A stretch of DNA of 64,000 nt from Streptomyces sp. 6-11-2 (GTDB lineage Bacteria; Actinomycetota; Actinomycetes; Streptomycetales; Streptomycetaceae): assembly GCF_006540305.1 (NCBI RefSeq), contig NZ_BJOR01000001.1:6572001-6636000 (forward strand), read 5' to 3'. The notes under the pieces are model-generated. The model searched no databases. It saw only the letters and a list, made by a program, of their open reading frames with translations, and was not told where the DNA came from. This document shows positions 24,125-35,421 of the stretch, in pieces (position 1 is the first letter of the stretch; each line of letters starts with the position of its first letter). The position numbers were made by a program, and so were the translations under genes.

Positions 24125-25480
24125 TCAGCTCGCCGCGTAGTTGCGCAGGAACAGGGCCTCCGCCACCGACAGGCGCTCCAGCTCCTCGGGGGAGACGCTC
24201 TCGTTCAGCGCGTGGATCTGCGCCTCCGGCTCGCTCAGGCCGATCAGCAGGATCTCGGCCTGCGGGTAGAGCGCGGCGAGGGTGTTGCACAGCGGGATGG
24301 AGCCGCCCTGACCGGCGTACTGCATGTCCTGACCGGGGTAGGCGACCGCCATCGCGTCGGCCATCGCCCGGTAGGCCGGGCTGGTGGTGTCGGCGCGGAA
24401 GGCCTGGCCCTGGCCGATCTGCTCGGTGCGCACCCGGGCGCCCCACGGCGTGTGGGCCTCCAGGTGGGCCTGGAGCAGCTTGGTCGCCTCGCCCGCGTCG
24501 ACGCCCGGCGGCACCCGCAGGCTGACCAGGGCGCGGGCGCCGGCCTGCACGGACGGGGTGGCGCCGACGACCGGCGGGCAGTCGATGCCGAGCACGGTGA
24601 CGGCCGGGCGGGCCCAGATGCGGTCGGCGACCGTGCCGGAGCCGATCAGCTCCACGCCGTCCAGCACCTTGGCGTCCTTGCGGAACTGCTCCTCCTCGTA
24701 GGCCAGGCCGTCCCAGACGGAGTCGCCGGACAGGCCGTCGACAGTCGTCGAGCCGTCCTCGGCGCGCAGCGAGTCCAGCACACGGATCAGCGCCGCGAGC
24801 GCGTCCGGGGCGGCACCGCCGAACTGGCCGGAGTGCAGGTTGCCTTCGAGGGTGTCGACCTGGATCCGGACCAGGGTCATGCCGCGCAGGGTGCTGGTGA
24901 CGGTGGGCAGACCGACGCGGAAGTTGCCGGTGTCGCCGATCACGATGGTGTCGGCCGTCAGGAGTTCGGGGTGCTCCTCGGCGTAGCGCTCCAGGCCGCC
25001 GGTGCCCTGCTCCTCGGAGCCTTCAGCTATCACCTTGACGTTGACCGGGACGCCGCCGTCGGCCTTCAGGGCGCGCAGGGCGAGCAGGTGCATGATGAGG
25101 CCGCCCTTGCAGTCGGCGGCGCCGCGCCCGTACCAGCGGCCGTCACGCTCGGTCAGCTCGAAGGGCGGGCTGGTCCAGCCGGCCTCGTCCAGCGGCGGCT
25201 GCACGTCGTAGTGGGCGTAGAGCAGGACCGTCTTCGCGCCCTCCGGGCCGGGCAGGTAGCCGTACACCGACTGGGTGCCGTCCGGGGTGTCGAGCAGGGC
25301 CACGTCGGTGAAGCCCTCGGCGCGCAGCGCGTCGGCGATCCAGTTCGCGGCGCCCTCGCTCTCGCTCTTCGGGTACTGGTCGAAGTCCGCCACCGACTGG
25401 AAGGCAACCAGCTCGGCGAGTTCCGCCCGTGCCCTGGGCATGAGGGAGGCGACGGTCTCGGCGACCGGATTCGACGACAT
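24125..25480 (-). CDS. M20-family dipeptidase/carboxypeptidase
   Basis: A cytoplasmic zinc metallopeptidase of 451 residues. Metal-site motifs in order: LLYAHYDVQPP (His-x-Asp), the bridging GRGAADCKGG, the EGSEEQGTGG catalytic/metal Glu pair, and VIGDTGNF. The dimerisation lid contains the LHSGQFGG motif (His) and the last metal ligand is near LIGLSEPEAQIHALNESV. Typical substrates are dipeptides. ATG 25480 begins MSSNPVAETV. It is transcribed alone and ended by the 22-bp hairpin. The 217 bases upstream show no other gene. Confidence 0.92.
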   Translation of the reverse strand: MSSNPVAETVASLMPRARAELAELVAFQSVADFDQYPKSESEGAANWIADALRAEGFTDVALLDTPDGTQSVYGYLPGPEGAKTVLLYAHYDVQPPLDEAGWTSPPFELTERDGRWYGRGAADCKGGLIMHLLALRALKADGGVPVNVKVIAEGSEEQGTGGLERYAEEHPELLTADTIVIGDTGNFRVGLPTVTSTLRGMTLVRIQVDTLEGNLHSGQFGGAAPDALAALIRVLDSLRAEDGSTTVDGLSGDSVWDGLAYEEEQFRKDAKVLDGVELIGSGTVADRIWARPAVTVLGIDCPPVVGATPSVQAGARALVSLRVPPGVDAGEATKLLQAHLEAHTPWGARVRTEQIGQGQAFRADTTSPAYRAMADAMAVAYPGQDMQYAGQGGSIPLCNTLAALYPQAEILLIGLSEPEAQIHALNESVSPEELERLSVAEALFLRNYAAS

Positions 25481-25697
25481 GGGCACGCTCCTTGTAGGTG
25501 CGAAGGCGCACTCGTGAGTACCCAGAGTGATACTTGCGAGCACTTCTGTATTCCGGATGATCGTGTCAGCGTAGGCGCGACCCGGTGTACGGGGCACGTA
25601 CGCTGCTGATCCTCCCACAGCGGCCCACTGCCGGTGCCGCCGTAGGATGCGGGAGACAGCAGCGGCAGGCGGCTTGGATCGGGAGCGGTAGACCATC

Positions 25698-26942
25698 GTG
25701 AGCAGCGAGAACTCTTCGGCGGACGACGTGCAGCAGGTGTGGGACGTCGTCGTGGTGGGCGCGGGACCCGCGGGGGCCTCGGCCGCCTACGCGGCGGCGG
25801 TCGCGGGGCGGCGCGTGCTGTTGCTGGAGAAGGCGGAGCTGCCCCGGTACAAGACGTGCGGCGGCGGGATCATCGGCCCCTCGCGCGACTCGCTGCCGCC
25901 CGGCTTCGAGCTCCCGCTCAAGGACCGCGTGCACGCGGTGACCTTCTCCCACAACGGCCGCTTCACCCGCACCCGCCGGTCCAAGCAGATGCTGTTCGGG
26001 CTGATCAACCGGCCCGAGTTCGACCAGCAGTTGGTCGAGCACGCGCAGAAGGCGGGCGCCGAGCTGCGGACCGGCGTCGCGGTCTCCCGGGTCGAGCAGC
26101 ACGGTTCGGCGGTGCCGGACCGGCGCACGGTCGCCGTGGTGCTCCAGGGCGGTGAGACGGTGCTCGCGCGCTCGGTGGTCGGCGCCGACGGCAGCGCCGG
26201 CCGGATAGGAGCGCATGTCGGGGTGAAGGTGGACCAGGTGGACCTCGGCCTGGAGGCGGAGATCCCGGTGCCCGAGACCGTCGCCGAGGACTGGCGCGGG
26301 CGGGTGCTCATCGACTGGGGCCCGATGCCCGGCAGTTACGGCTGGGTCTTCCCCAAGGCGGACACGCTGACCGTCGGGGTGATCTCGGCGCGCGGCGAAG
26401 GCGCCGCCACCAAGCGGTACTTGGAGGACTTCATCGCCCGGCTGGGCCTGGCGGGGTTCGAACCGAGCATCTCCTCGGGCCATCTGACCCGCTGTCGCGC
26501 CGAGGACTCGCCGCTCTCGCGCGGGCGGGTGCTGGTGTGCGGGGACGCGGCCGGACTCCTCGAGCCGTGGACGCGCGAGGGTATCTCCTTCGCGCTCAGG
26601 TCCGGGCGGCTCGCGGGGGAGTGGGCGGTGCGCGTCGCCGAGGCGCACGACGCGGTGGACACGCGCCGGCAGGCCCTGAACTACGCGTTCGCGATCAAGG
26701 CGGGACTGGGCGTGGAGATGGCCGTCGGCAAGCGGATGCTCGCCGTGTTCGAGCGCCGGCCGGGCATCTTCCACGCCGTCCTGACCGGCTTCCGGCCCGC
26801 CTGGAAGGCGTTCAAGGACATCACGCGGGGCTCCACCTCGCTCGGCGAGATCGTCCGCACCCATCCCATGGCCCACCGCGCCCTGACCGCGCTGGACCGG
26901 CGGCAGGCCCCGCCCGCGGCCGAGGAGACGGTCAGTTCCTGA
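25698..26942 (+). CDS. Geranylgeranyl reductase-family FAD oxidoreductase
   Basis: A 414-residue flavoprotein. The dinucleotide site DVVVVGAGPAGASAAYAAA is at residues 17-35, then ELPRYKTCGGGI (the CGGG motif of the family), VVGADGSAGRIG and the FAD-binding VLVCGDAAGLLEPWTREGIS. Members reduce isoprenoid chains of menaquinone or archaeal-type lipids, and the substrate here is unassigned. GTG start after GGGAGCGG. Overlaps the convergent nitroreductase-like gene by 11 bases. Confidence 0.9.
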   Translation: MSSENSSADDVQQVWDVVVVGAGPAGASAAYAAAVAGRRVLLLEKAELPRYKTCGGGIIGPSRDSLPPGFELPLKDRVHAVTFSHNGRFTRTRRSKQMLFGLINRPEFDQQLVEHAQKAGAELRTGVAVSRVEQHGSAVPDRRTVAVVLQGGETVLARSVVGADGSAGRIGAHVGVKVDQVDLGLEAEIPVPETVAEDWRGRVLIDWGPMPGSYGWVFPKADTLTVGVISARGEGAATKRYLEDFIARLGLAGFEPSISSGHLTRCRAEDSPLSRGRVLVCGDAAGLLEPWTREGISFALRSGRLAGEWAVRVAEAHDAVDTRRQALNYAFAIKAGLGVEMAVGKRMLAVFERRPGIFHAVLTGFRPAWKAFKDITRGSTSLGEIVRTHPMAHRALTALDRRQAPPAAEETVSS

Positions 26943-27420
26943 CCGTGATACGGAAGACCGGGTGGTCGGGGGCGGACGCGGTGATCTCCTCGTCGGGGGA
27001 CTTCGCCGTCACGCCCTTGAAGTACCCGTCGACCTGCCAGCCCCACCTCTCCAGATAGGTCCGCAGGATCGGGAGCTTCTCCGCGTCGGGCAGCTCCACC
27101 GCGGTGAACTCGCGGACCGTGCGCCCGACGCGCAGTTCCCCGCCGCCCGCCGCGCGCATGTTGCGCACCCACTGGGAGTGGCCGCGCGCCGAGACGAGGT
27201 ACTGCCCGCCCTCGTACGTGTGCGGGTTGACCGGAATGCGCTGCGGCTCGCCGCTCTTGCGACCGCGGACCGACAGCTCGGCCGAGCCGGCGAGGCTCAG
27301 CCCGCGGCGGGCCAGCCAGCCGATGACGCCGTTGAGGCGGACGGCCATCGGGCTGCCCTTGAGGTAGTACGGCGACGAGGACGACGAAGAGGAGGAAGAA
27401 GACGACACGATGACCCCCAC
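26932..27420 (-). CDS. F420/Ddn-type nitroreductase-family protein
   Basis: A 162-residue split-barrel protein of the deazaflavin-dependent nitroreductase family: ELSVRGRKSGEPQRIPVNPH, YLVSARGHSQWVRNMRAAGG and LRVGRTVREFTAVEL are the characteristic strands. The family uses F420H2 to reduce quinones or nitro compounds. The N-terminus holds twelve consecutive serines encoded by mixed codons. GTG starts at 27420 and 27408 and ATG at about 27348 are all possible, and only the last gives a compact domain. Divergent from the TetR gene and flanked by its operators. Confidence 0.85.
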   Translation of the reverse strand: MGVIVSSSSSSSSSSSPYYLKGSPMAVRLNGVIGWLARRGLSLAGSAELSVRGRKSGEPQRIPVNPHTYEGGQYLVSARGHSQWVRNMRAAGGGELRVGRTVREFTAVELPDAEKLPILRTYLERWGWQVDGYFKGVTAKSPDEEITASAPDHPVFRITVRN

Positions 27421-27429
27421 GGGTTCGGG

Positions 27430-27515
27430 AGAGCAGTGCTCTCGCTCGATGAACAGTGTGGGGTGGATCGGTGATCCAAAGCAAGAGCACTGCTCTTTTT
27501 TGTGTGCAGTGCTCT
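27430..27515. promoter_or_regulatory. Three TetR operator-like palindromes
   Basis: AGAGCAGTGCTCT occurs at 27430-27442, its complement form AGAGCACTGCTCT at 27484-27496, and an 11/13 match TGTGCAGTGCTCT at 27503-27515. They lie between the divergent nitroreductase and TetR starts, where binding would block both promoters. Confidence 0.7.
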
Positions 27516-27538
27516 GAGTTCATGGAACACTGGTCCGT

Positions 27539-28228
27539 ATGAGCACCGCACAGGGAGCCCGCGCCCGGGCCAGGACGGAGATCACCGCGGCGATCAAGGA
27601 TGAGGCCCGCAGACAGCTCGCGGCCGAGGGCGCCGCGAAACTCTCGCTGCGTGCCGTGGCCCGCGCACTCGGTATGGTCTCCTCCGCGCTGTACCGCTAC
27701 TTCCCGAGCCGTGACGACCTGCTGACCGCGCTCATCATCGACGCCTACGACTCCGTGGGCGAGGCCGCGGAGGCCGCGAACGCGGACGCGTCCGGCGCCG
27801 AGCCCCTGGCGCGCTGGACCGCCGTGTGCGAGGCGGTGCGCGGCTGGGCGCTCGCCCACCCGCACGAGTACGCCCTCATCTACGGTTCCCCCGTGCCCGG
27901 CTACACCGCCCCGATGACCACCGTCCCGGCCGCGGCCCGTGTCGGTCTGGTCCTCATCGGCATCGTGCGCGAGGCCCACGAGCGGCACGGGTTGACCGTG
28001 CCGCCGCTCCCCGCCGAGCTGCGGGGCGAGGCCGAGCGGATGACCGAGGACCTCGCGCCCGGTCTGCCGCCCGAGGTGGGGGCCGCCCTCGTCGCCGCCT
28101 GGGCGCAGCTCTTCGGGCTGGTCGGGTTCGAGCTGTTCGGACAGTTCAACCGGGTGGTGGAGGACCGCGAGCCGTTCTTCCGGCACGCGATGGTCCGGCT
28201 CGCGCACGGGATCGGCCTGGGAACCTGA
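27539..28228 (+). CDS. TetR/AcrR regulator with WHG-type C-terminal domain
   Basis: A 229-residue repressor. The N-terminal HTH is clear (ITAAIKDEARRQLAAEGAAK LSLRAVARALGMVSSALYRY FPSRDDLLTALI), followed by a ligand domain with the WTAVCEAVRGWALAHPHEYA LIYGSPVPGY segment of WHG-domain TetR proteins. It probably represses itself and the divergent nitroreductase-like gene through the three palindromes upstream. The inducer is unknown. Confidence 0.9.
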   Translation: MSTAQGARARARTEITAAIKDEARRQLAAEGAAKLSLRAVARALGMVSSALYRYFPSRDDLLTALIIDAYDSVGEAAEAANADASGAEPLARWTAVCEAVRGWALAHPHEYALIYGSPVPGYTAPMTTVPAAARVGLVLIGIVREAHERHGLTVPPLPAELRGEAERMTEDLAPGLPPEVGAALVAAWAQLFGLVGFELFGQFNRVVEDREPFFRHAMVRLAHGIGLGT

Positions 28229-28244
28229 CCACCGCCGCCACCGG

Positions 28245-28316
28245 CCGCGCACCCGCGAGGGCGCGCACTTCCGGCGTCCGCCAGGGCGCGTGCTTCCGCG
28301 CACCCGCGAGGGCGCG
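28245..28316. repeat. 21-bp direct repeat in intergenic region
   Basis: Bases 28245-28265 and 28296-28316 are identical (CCGCGCACCCGCGAGGGCGC plus G), 51 bases apart, with a partial third copy (GGGCGCGTGCTTCC) between. The region separates tetR and the histidine kinase gene. Confidence 0.7.
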
Positions 28317-28392
28317 TACTCCCCGGGAAGTACGTGTGATCACCTCGCTCGGCTGACGCCCCCGGTGGCGTCGGCCGTCTAGCGTGGCGGTC

Positions 28393-29628
28393 ATGACGGA
28401 GCAGCGCGTACGCCGGGGCGGCCCGCCGCAGTGGTGGCGGCACGGCCCCTCGTGGTGGCACCGCGCCGACGAGGAGGAGGCGTCCGGCCGCCGTCACTGG
28501 CCCTGGCTCTCCACCGCGCTGTTCACCGCCTTCGTGCTCGTCGGCACGCACTTCTCGGCCCGCAACCAGCACGGCCACCGGGAGCCCCTGGACGCCTTCG
28601 GGTTCGCGCTGCTGCTCGTGACCCTGGGACTGCTGCTGTGGCGCAAGCGGTATCCGGCGTTCGTGGCGTTCGGCACGGCGGCGACCACCCTCGCCTACTA
28701 CGCCGCCGGATACCCGTACGGCCCCGTCTTCCTGGCCGTCGCCGTCAGCTGCTTCAGCGCCGTCGTCACCGGGCACCGCAGGGCCGCGTGGGCGTCGGTG
28801 GGCATGCTGTGGGCCGGGCACGCGCTGATCGCGCTCTGGCTGTACCGCCGGCTGCCGCCGACCGGCGACACCGCCGCCTCCTGGGGGCAGGAACTGGCCG
28901 TCGCCACCTGGGTGGTGGCCCTCGTCGCGGTCTCGGAACTGGCCCGTGTCCGCCGCGAGCAGTGGGCCAAGGAACGCGCCGAGCGCGCCCAGGCCGCCCG
29001 GCGGCGGGCCGACGAGGAACGGCTGCGGATCGCCCGGGAACTGCACGACGTCCTCGCGCACAGCATCTCCGTCATCAACGTCCAGGCGGGCGTCGGCCTC
29101 GCCCTGCTCGACACCGACCCGGAGCAGGCGCGCACGGCGCTGACCACCATCAAGGCCGCCAGCAAGGAGGCGCTGGGGGAGGTGCGTCAGGTGCTGGACA
29201 CTCTGCGTACTCCTGGCGACGCCCCGCGCGCCCCGGCGCCCGGCCTCGGCCGGCTGCCCGAGTTGGTGGACCAGGCGGCGACGGCCGGCCTCACCGTCGA
29301 GGTCCAGGGGGCGCCGCCCCGGCTGCCGCCCGGCACGGACCTCGCCGCCTTCCGCATCGTCCAGGAGGCGCTCACCAACGTCGTACGCCACTCGGGGTCG
29401 CGGCACGCACGCGTCCGTCTCGACCACGACCGCCGCGCGCTGCGGCTGCGCATCGACGACGACGGGCCCGCGACCGGGGCGGACGCCGGCGGCAGCGGCA
29501 ACGGCCTGGCCGGGATGCGTGAGCGGGCCGCCGCCCTCGGTGGCACCATCGACGCGGGAGCGCGCCCCGACGGCGGCTGGCGGGTGCTCGCCGTACTGCC
29601 CCTGACGACCGAGGAGGAGAACCGGTGA
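28393..29628 (+). CDS. NarL-type sensor histidine kinase
   Basis: A 411-residue membrane kinase. After a Trp/Arg-rich cytoplasmic start, about five to six transmembrane segments span roughly residues 40-180. A dimerisation helix carries the phospho-accepting His at about 218 in RIARELHDVLAHSISVINVQ (HisKA_3), and a HATPase domain has FRIVQEALTNVVRHS (N box) and DDDGPATG...GNGLAGMRER (G boxes). No periplasmic sensor domain of size is seen, so it may sense the membrane. ATG 28393 is preferred over GTG 28384. Its stop overlaps the regulator start (GTGA). Confidence 0.92.
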   Translation: MTEQRVRRGGPPQWWRHGPSWWHRADEEEASGRRHWPWLSTALFTAFVLVGTHFSARNQHGHREPLDAFGFALLLVTLGLLLWRKRYPAFVAFGTAATTLAYYAAGYPYGPVFLAVAVSCFSAVVTGHRRAAWASVGMLWAGHALIALWLYRRLPPTGDTAASWGQELAVATWVVALVAVSELARVRREQWAKERAERAQAARRRADEERLRIARELHDVLAHSISVINVQAGVGLALLDTDPEQARTALTTIKAASKEALGEVRQVLDTLRTPGDAPRAPAPGLGRLPELVDQAATAGLTVEVQGAPPRLPPGTDLAAFRIVQEALTNVVRHSGSRHARVRLDHDRRALRLRIDDDGPATGADAGGSGNGLAGMRERAAALGGTIDAGARPDGGWRVLAVLPLTTEEENR

Positions 29629-30290
29629 TCCGGGTACTGCTGGCCGACGACCAGTCGCTGGTGCGGGCCGGCTTCAAGGCGCTGCTCGACGCCCAGCCGG
29701 ACATCGAGGTCGCCGGGGAGGCCGCGGACGGGGAGGAGGCCCTGCGCAAGGTGCGCGACCTGAGCCCCGACGTGGTGCTCATGGACATCCGCATGCCGCT
29801 GCTCGACGGACTGGCCGCGACCCGCCGCATCACCGGCGAGCCGCGGCTGAAGGACGTCAAGGTGGTCATGCTCACCACCTTCGAACTCGACGAGTACGTC
29901 TTCGAGGCGATCCGCTCGGGCGCCTCCGGCTTCCTGGTCAAGGACACCGAACCCGACGAACTCCTGCGCGCGGTACGGGCGGTGGTCGGCGGCGACGCCC
30001 TGCTGTCCCCCGGAGTGACGCGCCGCCTGATCGCCGAGTTCGCCGCCCGCTCCAAGGAACCGGCGGCCGCCGACGCCCTCGCGCAGCTCACTGAACGCGA
30101 ACGCGAGGTGATGGCCCTGGTCGGCATCGGCCTGTCCAACGAGGAGATCGCCCGCCGGCTGGTCGTCAGCCCCCTCACCGCCAAGACCCACGTCAGCCGC
30201 ACCATGGTGAAGCTCGGCGCCCGCGACCGCGCCCAACTGGTCGTCCTGGCCTACGAGTCGGGCCTGGTGCGACCGGGCTGGCTGGGCTGA
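29625..30290 (+). CDS. NarL/LuxR-type response regulator
   Basis: Cognate regulator of the preceding kinase, 221 residues. Receiver domain with acidic pocket DDQ near residue 6, phospho-acceptor Asp54 in DVVLMDIRMP, Thr/Lys in VMLTTF and FLVKDTEP. C-terminal LuxR helix-turn-helix from about 150 (LTEREREVMALVGIGLSNEE IARRLVVSPLTAKTHVSRTM). GTG start overlaps the kinase stop. Its last 40 bases overlap the convergent DUF6332 gene. Confidence 0.94.
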   Translation: MIRVLLADDQSLVRAGFKALLDAQPDIEVAGEAADGEEALRKVRDLSPDVVLMDIRMPLLDGLAATRRITGEPRLKDVKVVMLTTFELDEYVFEAIRSGASGFLVKDTEPDELLRAVRAVVGGDALLSPGVTRRLIAEFAARSKEPAAADALAQLTEREREVMALVGIGLSNEEIARRLVVSPLTAKTHVSRTMVKLGARDRAQLVVLAYESGLVRPGWLG

Positions 30291-30535
30291 GACGCCTGCC
30301 GGAAACGCACCAGCGTGCTGACGACCCGGACCGTGAAGACGACCGGCGCGAGCACCAGGCCCGCCCCGAGGAGCACCGTGGAGACGCCCCGCGGCAGGTC
30401 GAACAGCAGCACCGGGCCGGCCACGGCCCCGAACACCACCGCCGCCGCGAACGCCGCGCTGCACAGCGCGTACCCGATCTCGATGGTCATCGCGTCCCGC
30501 TCGGCCTGACTCCGCCGTCCCCCGTGAGCCTTCAT
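30251..30535 (-). CDS. DUF6332-like small membrane protein
   Basis: A 94-residue protein: RRSQAERDAMTIEIGYALCS then two transmembrane segments (SAAFAAAVVFGAVAGPVLLF; VSTVLLGAGLVLAPVVFTVR) and a polar tail. The order RxQAERDAxTVEIGYAxxSA fits the DUF6332 family of Streptomyces. Function unknown. Its 3' end runs 40 bases into the convergent response-regulator gene. Confidence 0.72.
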   Translation of the reverse strand: MKAHGGRRSQAERDAMTIEIGYALCSAAFAAAVVFGAVAGPVLLFDLPRGVSTVLLGAGLVLAPVVFTVRVVSTLVRFRQASQPSQPGRTRPDS

Positions 30536-30588
30536 GGCGGGAGTCAAACAGCCGTGTACCCGGCGGGCAAGAGCGGCGCGGCGAGGCA

Positions 30589-31326
30589 TCAGACGATTCC
30601 CGACGTCTCCCGCCACAGCGTGGCGAGGGACTGGTCTCCCGTCACGTTCGGCATCGGGACGCGGTTCCACAGGGCGAGGTACAACTGGTCGGCGGGGCCC
30701 GAGAGTTCGGTGTCGCAGGCGGTGGACGCGGTCCGGGTGGTGACTGGTGGCCCGCCGGACAGCCGCACGGTCCACACCGCGTCCGCGTCCGTGGCGCGCA
30801 CCCGCAGGACCCGCGGTTCGCGGCTGCGGACCCGGCTGCGGGTGCGGGCGTGGAAGCCGCCCAGCAGCTCGTCGATGCCGTCCACGGCGAAGGCCGTGCC
30901 GAGCGGGTCCGGGGTGCCGCCGCGCGCGGCCTCGGCATCGTGGCGGTGGACCGCCGTCTCGTGTGCTTGCCGCCGGGTCCAGAAAGCCAGCGGGGACGGG
31001 GACGGCGCCGGGTGGAACGTCCAGCACTCCACGTCGGCGGGCGCCGTGGTCAGCGTCTCGACGAGCAGGCGGTGACCGGCCCGGTACCAGGCCACCAGCG
31101 CGGCGCCGTCCAGGTCCGGCGGATCGCCCATCGGGCGCGGTGACGTGCGGGCGTCGGCGACGATGCCGGCGGCCCACCGGTGCACCACGCCCGTGTGCCG
31201 CAGCAGGTCCCGTACCCGCCACCCCGGGCAGGCCGGCACCGCGACGTCGGGCCCCGCCTGCTCGGCGGCGGCCGCCAGCAGAGTGCCGTGGCGGTCCAGT
31301 GCGTGAAGGTGCGCGGCGGTCTCCAT
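30589..31326 (-). CDS. Maleylpyruvate isomerase-family, mycothiol-dependent-type protein
   Basis: A 245-residue DinB-superfamily protein of the mycothiol-dependent maleylpyruvate isomerase type: HLHALDRHGTLLAAAAEQAG, VPACPGWRVRDLLRHTGVVH RWAAGIV (metal-binding His in the second helix), and RRQAHETAVHRHDAEAA supplying the HxxxxHxxD-type ligands. A C-terminal SCP2-like domain follows (DADAVWTVRLSGGPP, ELSGPADQLYLALWNR). Actinomycete members use mycothiol. Substrate not predictable. ATG 31326. Confidence 0.87.
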   Translation of the reverse strand: METAAHLHALDRHGTLLAAAAEQAGPDVAVPACPGWRVRDLLRHTGVVHRWAAGIVADARTSPRPMGDPPDLDGAALVAWYRAGHRLLVETLTTAPADVECWTFHPAPSPSPLAFWTRRQAHETAVHRHDAEAARGGTPDPLGTAFAVDGIDELLGGFHARTRSRVRSREPRVLRVRATDADAVWTVRLSGGPPVTTRTASTACDTELSGPADQLYLALWNRVPMPNVTGDQSLATLWRETSGIV

Positions 31327-31336
31327 GCCGGGAGTC

Positions 31337-31396
31337 TGCCGGATGCGGCCCGGTTCCGGGGAGAGCTGCCGGACGCGGCCCGGCTCGGGGGAGAGC
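31337..31396. repeat. Imperfect 30-bp tandem duplication
   Basis: Bases 31337-31366 and 31367-31396 (TGCCGGATGCGGCCCGG.../TGCCGGACGCGGCCCGG...) differ at a few positions only. They lie in the 167-base divergent spacer between the isomerase-like gene and the Clp gene. Confidence 0.7.
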
Positions 31397-31493
31397 CGCC
31401 TGCGGCACCGGACCGGCGTAGGCCGCGTTGCGGTACTCCATTCGGCGGGTTGGGCTGGAAGGTGACTCATTGCCCACGTTCCGGACGGCGATC

Positions 31494-34004
<2,511 letters not shown>

Positions 34005-34042
34005 TGAGGCAGGCTGCCGTGGGGCGGGGCCGCCTGTGTCCG

Positions 34043-35329
34043 TCAGGCGAGGGTCACCTCCACCGGCAGCCTCTTGATGCCGTTGACGAAGTTGGAGCGG
34101 ACCCGGGGCACGTCCCCGGCCAGACGGATGCCGGCCAGGCGCGGGACGAGCTCCTCGAACATGATCCGGATCTCGGTGCGGGCCAGGAGGTTGCCCAGGC
34201 ACAGGTGCGGGCTGCCCTTGCCGAAGGTGACGTGGTCGTTGTTCCGCCGGGTGACGTCGAAGTCGTACGGGTTGCCGAAGACCTCCTCGTCACGGTTGCC
34301 GGAGGCGAACCACATGACCACCTTGTCGCCCTCCTTGATCCGCTTGCCGCCGAGTTCGGTGTCGCGGGTGGCGGTGCGGCGGAAGTGGTACACGGGCGAG
34401 GCCCAGCGCAGGAATTCCTCGACCGCGGTGGGGATCAGCGAGGGGTCCTCCTGGAGGCGGGCCAGCTGCTCGGGGTGCTGGAGCAGGGCCAGCATGGAGT
34501 GGCTGATGGTGTGGCGGGTCGTCTCGTTGCCCGCCACCACCAGCAGCAGGAAGTAGTTGTCGAAGTCCTGCGCCGAGAGCGGGACCCCGTCCCGGGGGGT
34601 GCCGTTGACCAGCCGGGAGACCAGGTCGGTGCCGTCGCCACCGCGCCGCTGCCGGGCCAGCTCCCGGCCGTAGGCGAAGACCTCCAGGGAGGCGGGGGAG
34701 CGGAAGGGCAGGTCGCGGTACTTCTCGCTCTCCTCGCTGTGCAGGAGCACGTCGGCGTAGTCCGGGTCGGTGTTGCCGATGATGCGGTTGCCCCAGTCGA
34801 TGAGCTGCTGGTTGTCCTCCGGGGGCACGTCGAGCAGCCGGGCCAGCACGTTGATGGGGAAGTCTGCGGAGACGTCCTTGACGAAGTCGAAGGTGCCCTT
34901 GGCCAGGGCCGCGTCCAGGGTGGTCGCGGTCAGGCCGCGTAGGAAGTCGCCGTAGCTGTTGATCACGTTCGCGCCGAACTGGCGCTGGATCAGGCTGCGC
35001 AGCGCGCGGTGGCGGACCCCGTCGAGTTCGAGGATGGAGGCGCGCTTCTTGATCTGGTCGTCGTCGACCTCCTCCAGGTTGACGAACCGGGTGGAGGTGA
35101 AGGTGTCGGCGTCGCGGTCGACGCGGGCGATGTCCGCGTGCCGGGTCACGCTCCAGAAGCCGGAGTTGGGCGCCTCCTCGGGCTGCCAGTGCACCGGGTC
35201 CTCGTGGCGCAGGGTGTGGAACATGCGCCAGGGGGTGACTCCGTCGGTGAAGTTGTCCAGGTCGGCGAGGTTCACGTCGGCCAGCGGCAGAGGCTCGCGG
35301 ACGGCGTCGGACGGGGTCGGGGTGGTCAT
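34043..35329 (-). CDS. Cytochrome P450
   Basis: A 428-residue soluble haem monooxygenase. I-helix VVAGNETTRHTISHSMLALL with the oxygen-activating A/G-x-x-T pattern, K-helix EEFLRW (ExxR), and haem loop FGKGSPHLCLGNLLAR with the Cys ligand near residue 375. Overall sequence style resembles bacterial terpenoid/alkyl hydroxylases (CYP111/CYP124-like), but substrate cannot be read. Second gene of a leftward unit after the glutamine-synthetase-like ligase. Electron partners (ferredoxin and reductase) are the first genes of the divergent operon. Confidence 0.93.
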   Translation of the reverse strand: MTTPTPSDAVREPLPLADVNLADLDNFTDGVTPWRMFHTLRHEDPVHWQPEEAPNSGFWSVTRHADIARVDRDADTFTSTRFVNLEEVDDDQIKKRASILELDGVRHRALRSLIQRQFGANVINSYGDFLRGLTATTLDAALAKGTFDFVKDVSADFPINVLARLLDVPPEDNQQLIDWGNRIIGNTDPDYADVLLHSEESEKYRDLPFRSPASLEVFAYGRELARQRRGGDGTDLVSRLVNGTPRDGVPLSAQDFDNYFLLLVVAGNETTRHTISHSMLALLQHPEQLARLQEDPSLIPTAVEEFLRWASPVYHFRRTATRDTELGGKRIKEGDKVVMWFASGNRDEEVFGNPYDFDVTRRNNDHVTFGKGSPHLCLGNLLARTEIRIMFEELVPRLAGIRLAGDVPRVRSNFVNGIKRLPVEVTLA

Positions 35330-35421
35330 GGGCGGTGTCTCCTCGGCGTCACGGGGCTCGGTGCCGGCGGGATCCGGCGTCAGGGGGCGGGGGCCCGGTG
35401 CCACGGGCGGGGCGGGCTCGG

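Noticed and set aside
31440..31493. A HAIR/HspR operator upstream of the Clp gene
   Set aside because: ACTCATT is present but no matching CTTGAGT half site lies at the required spacing.
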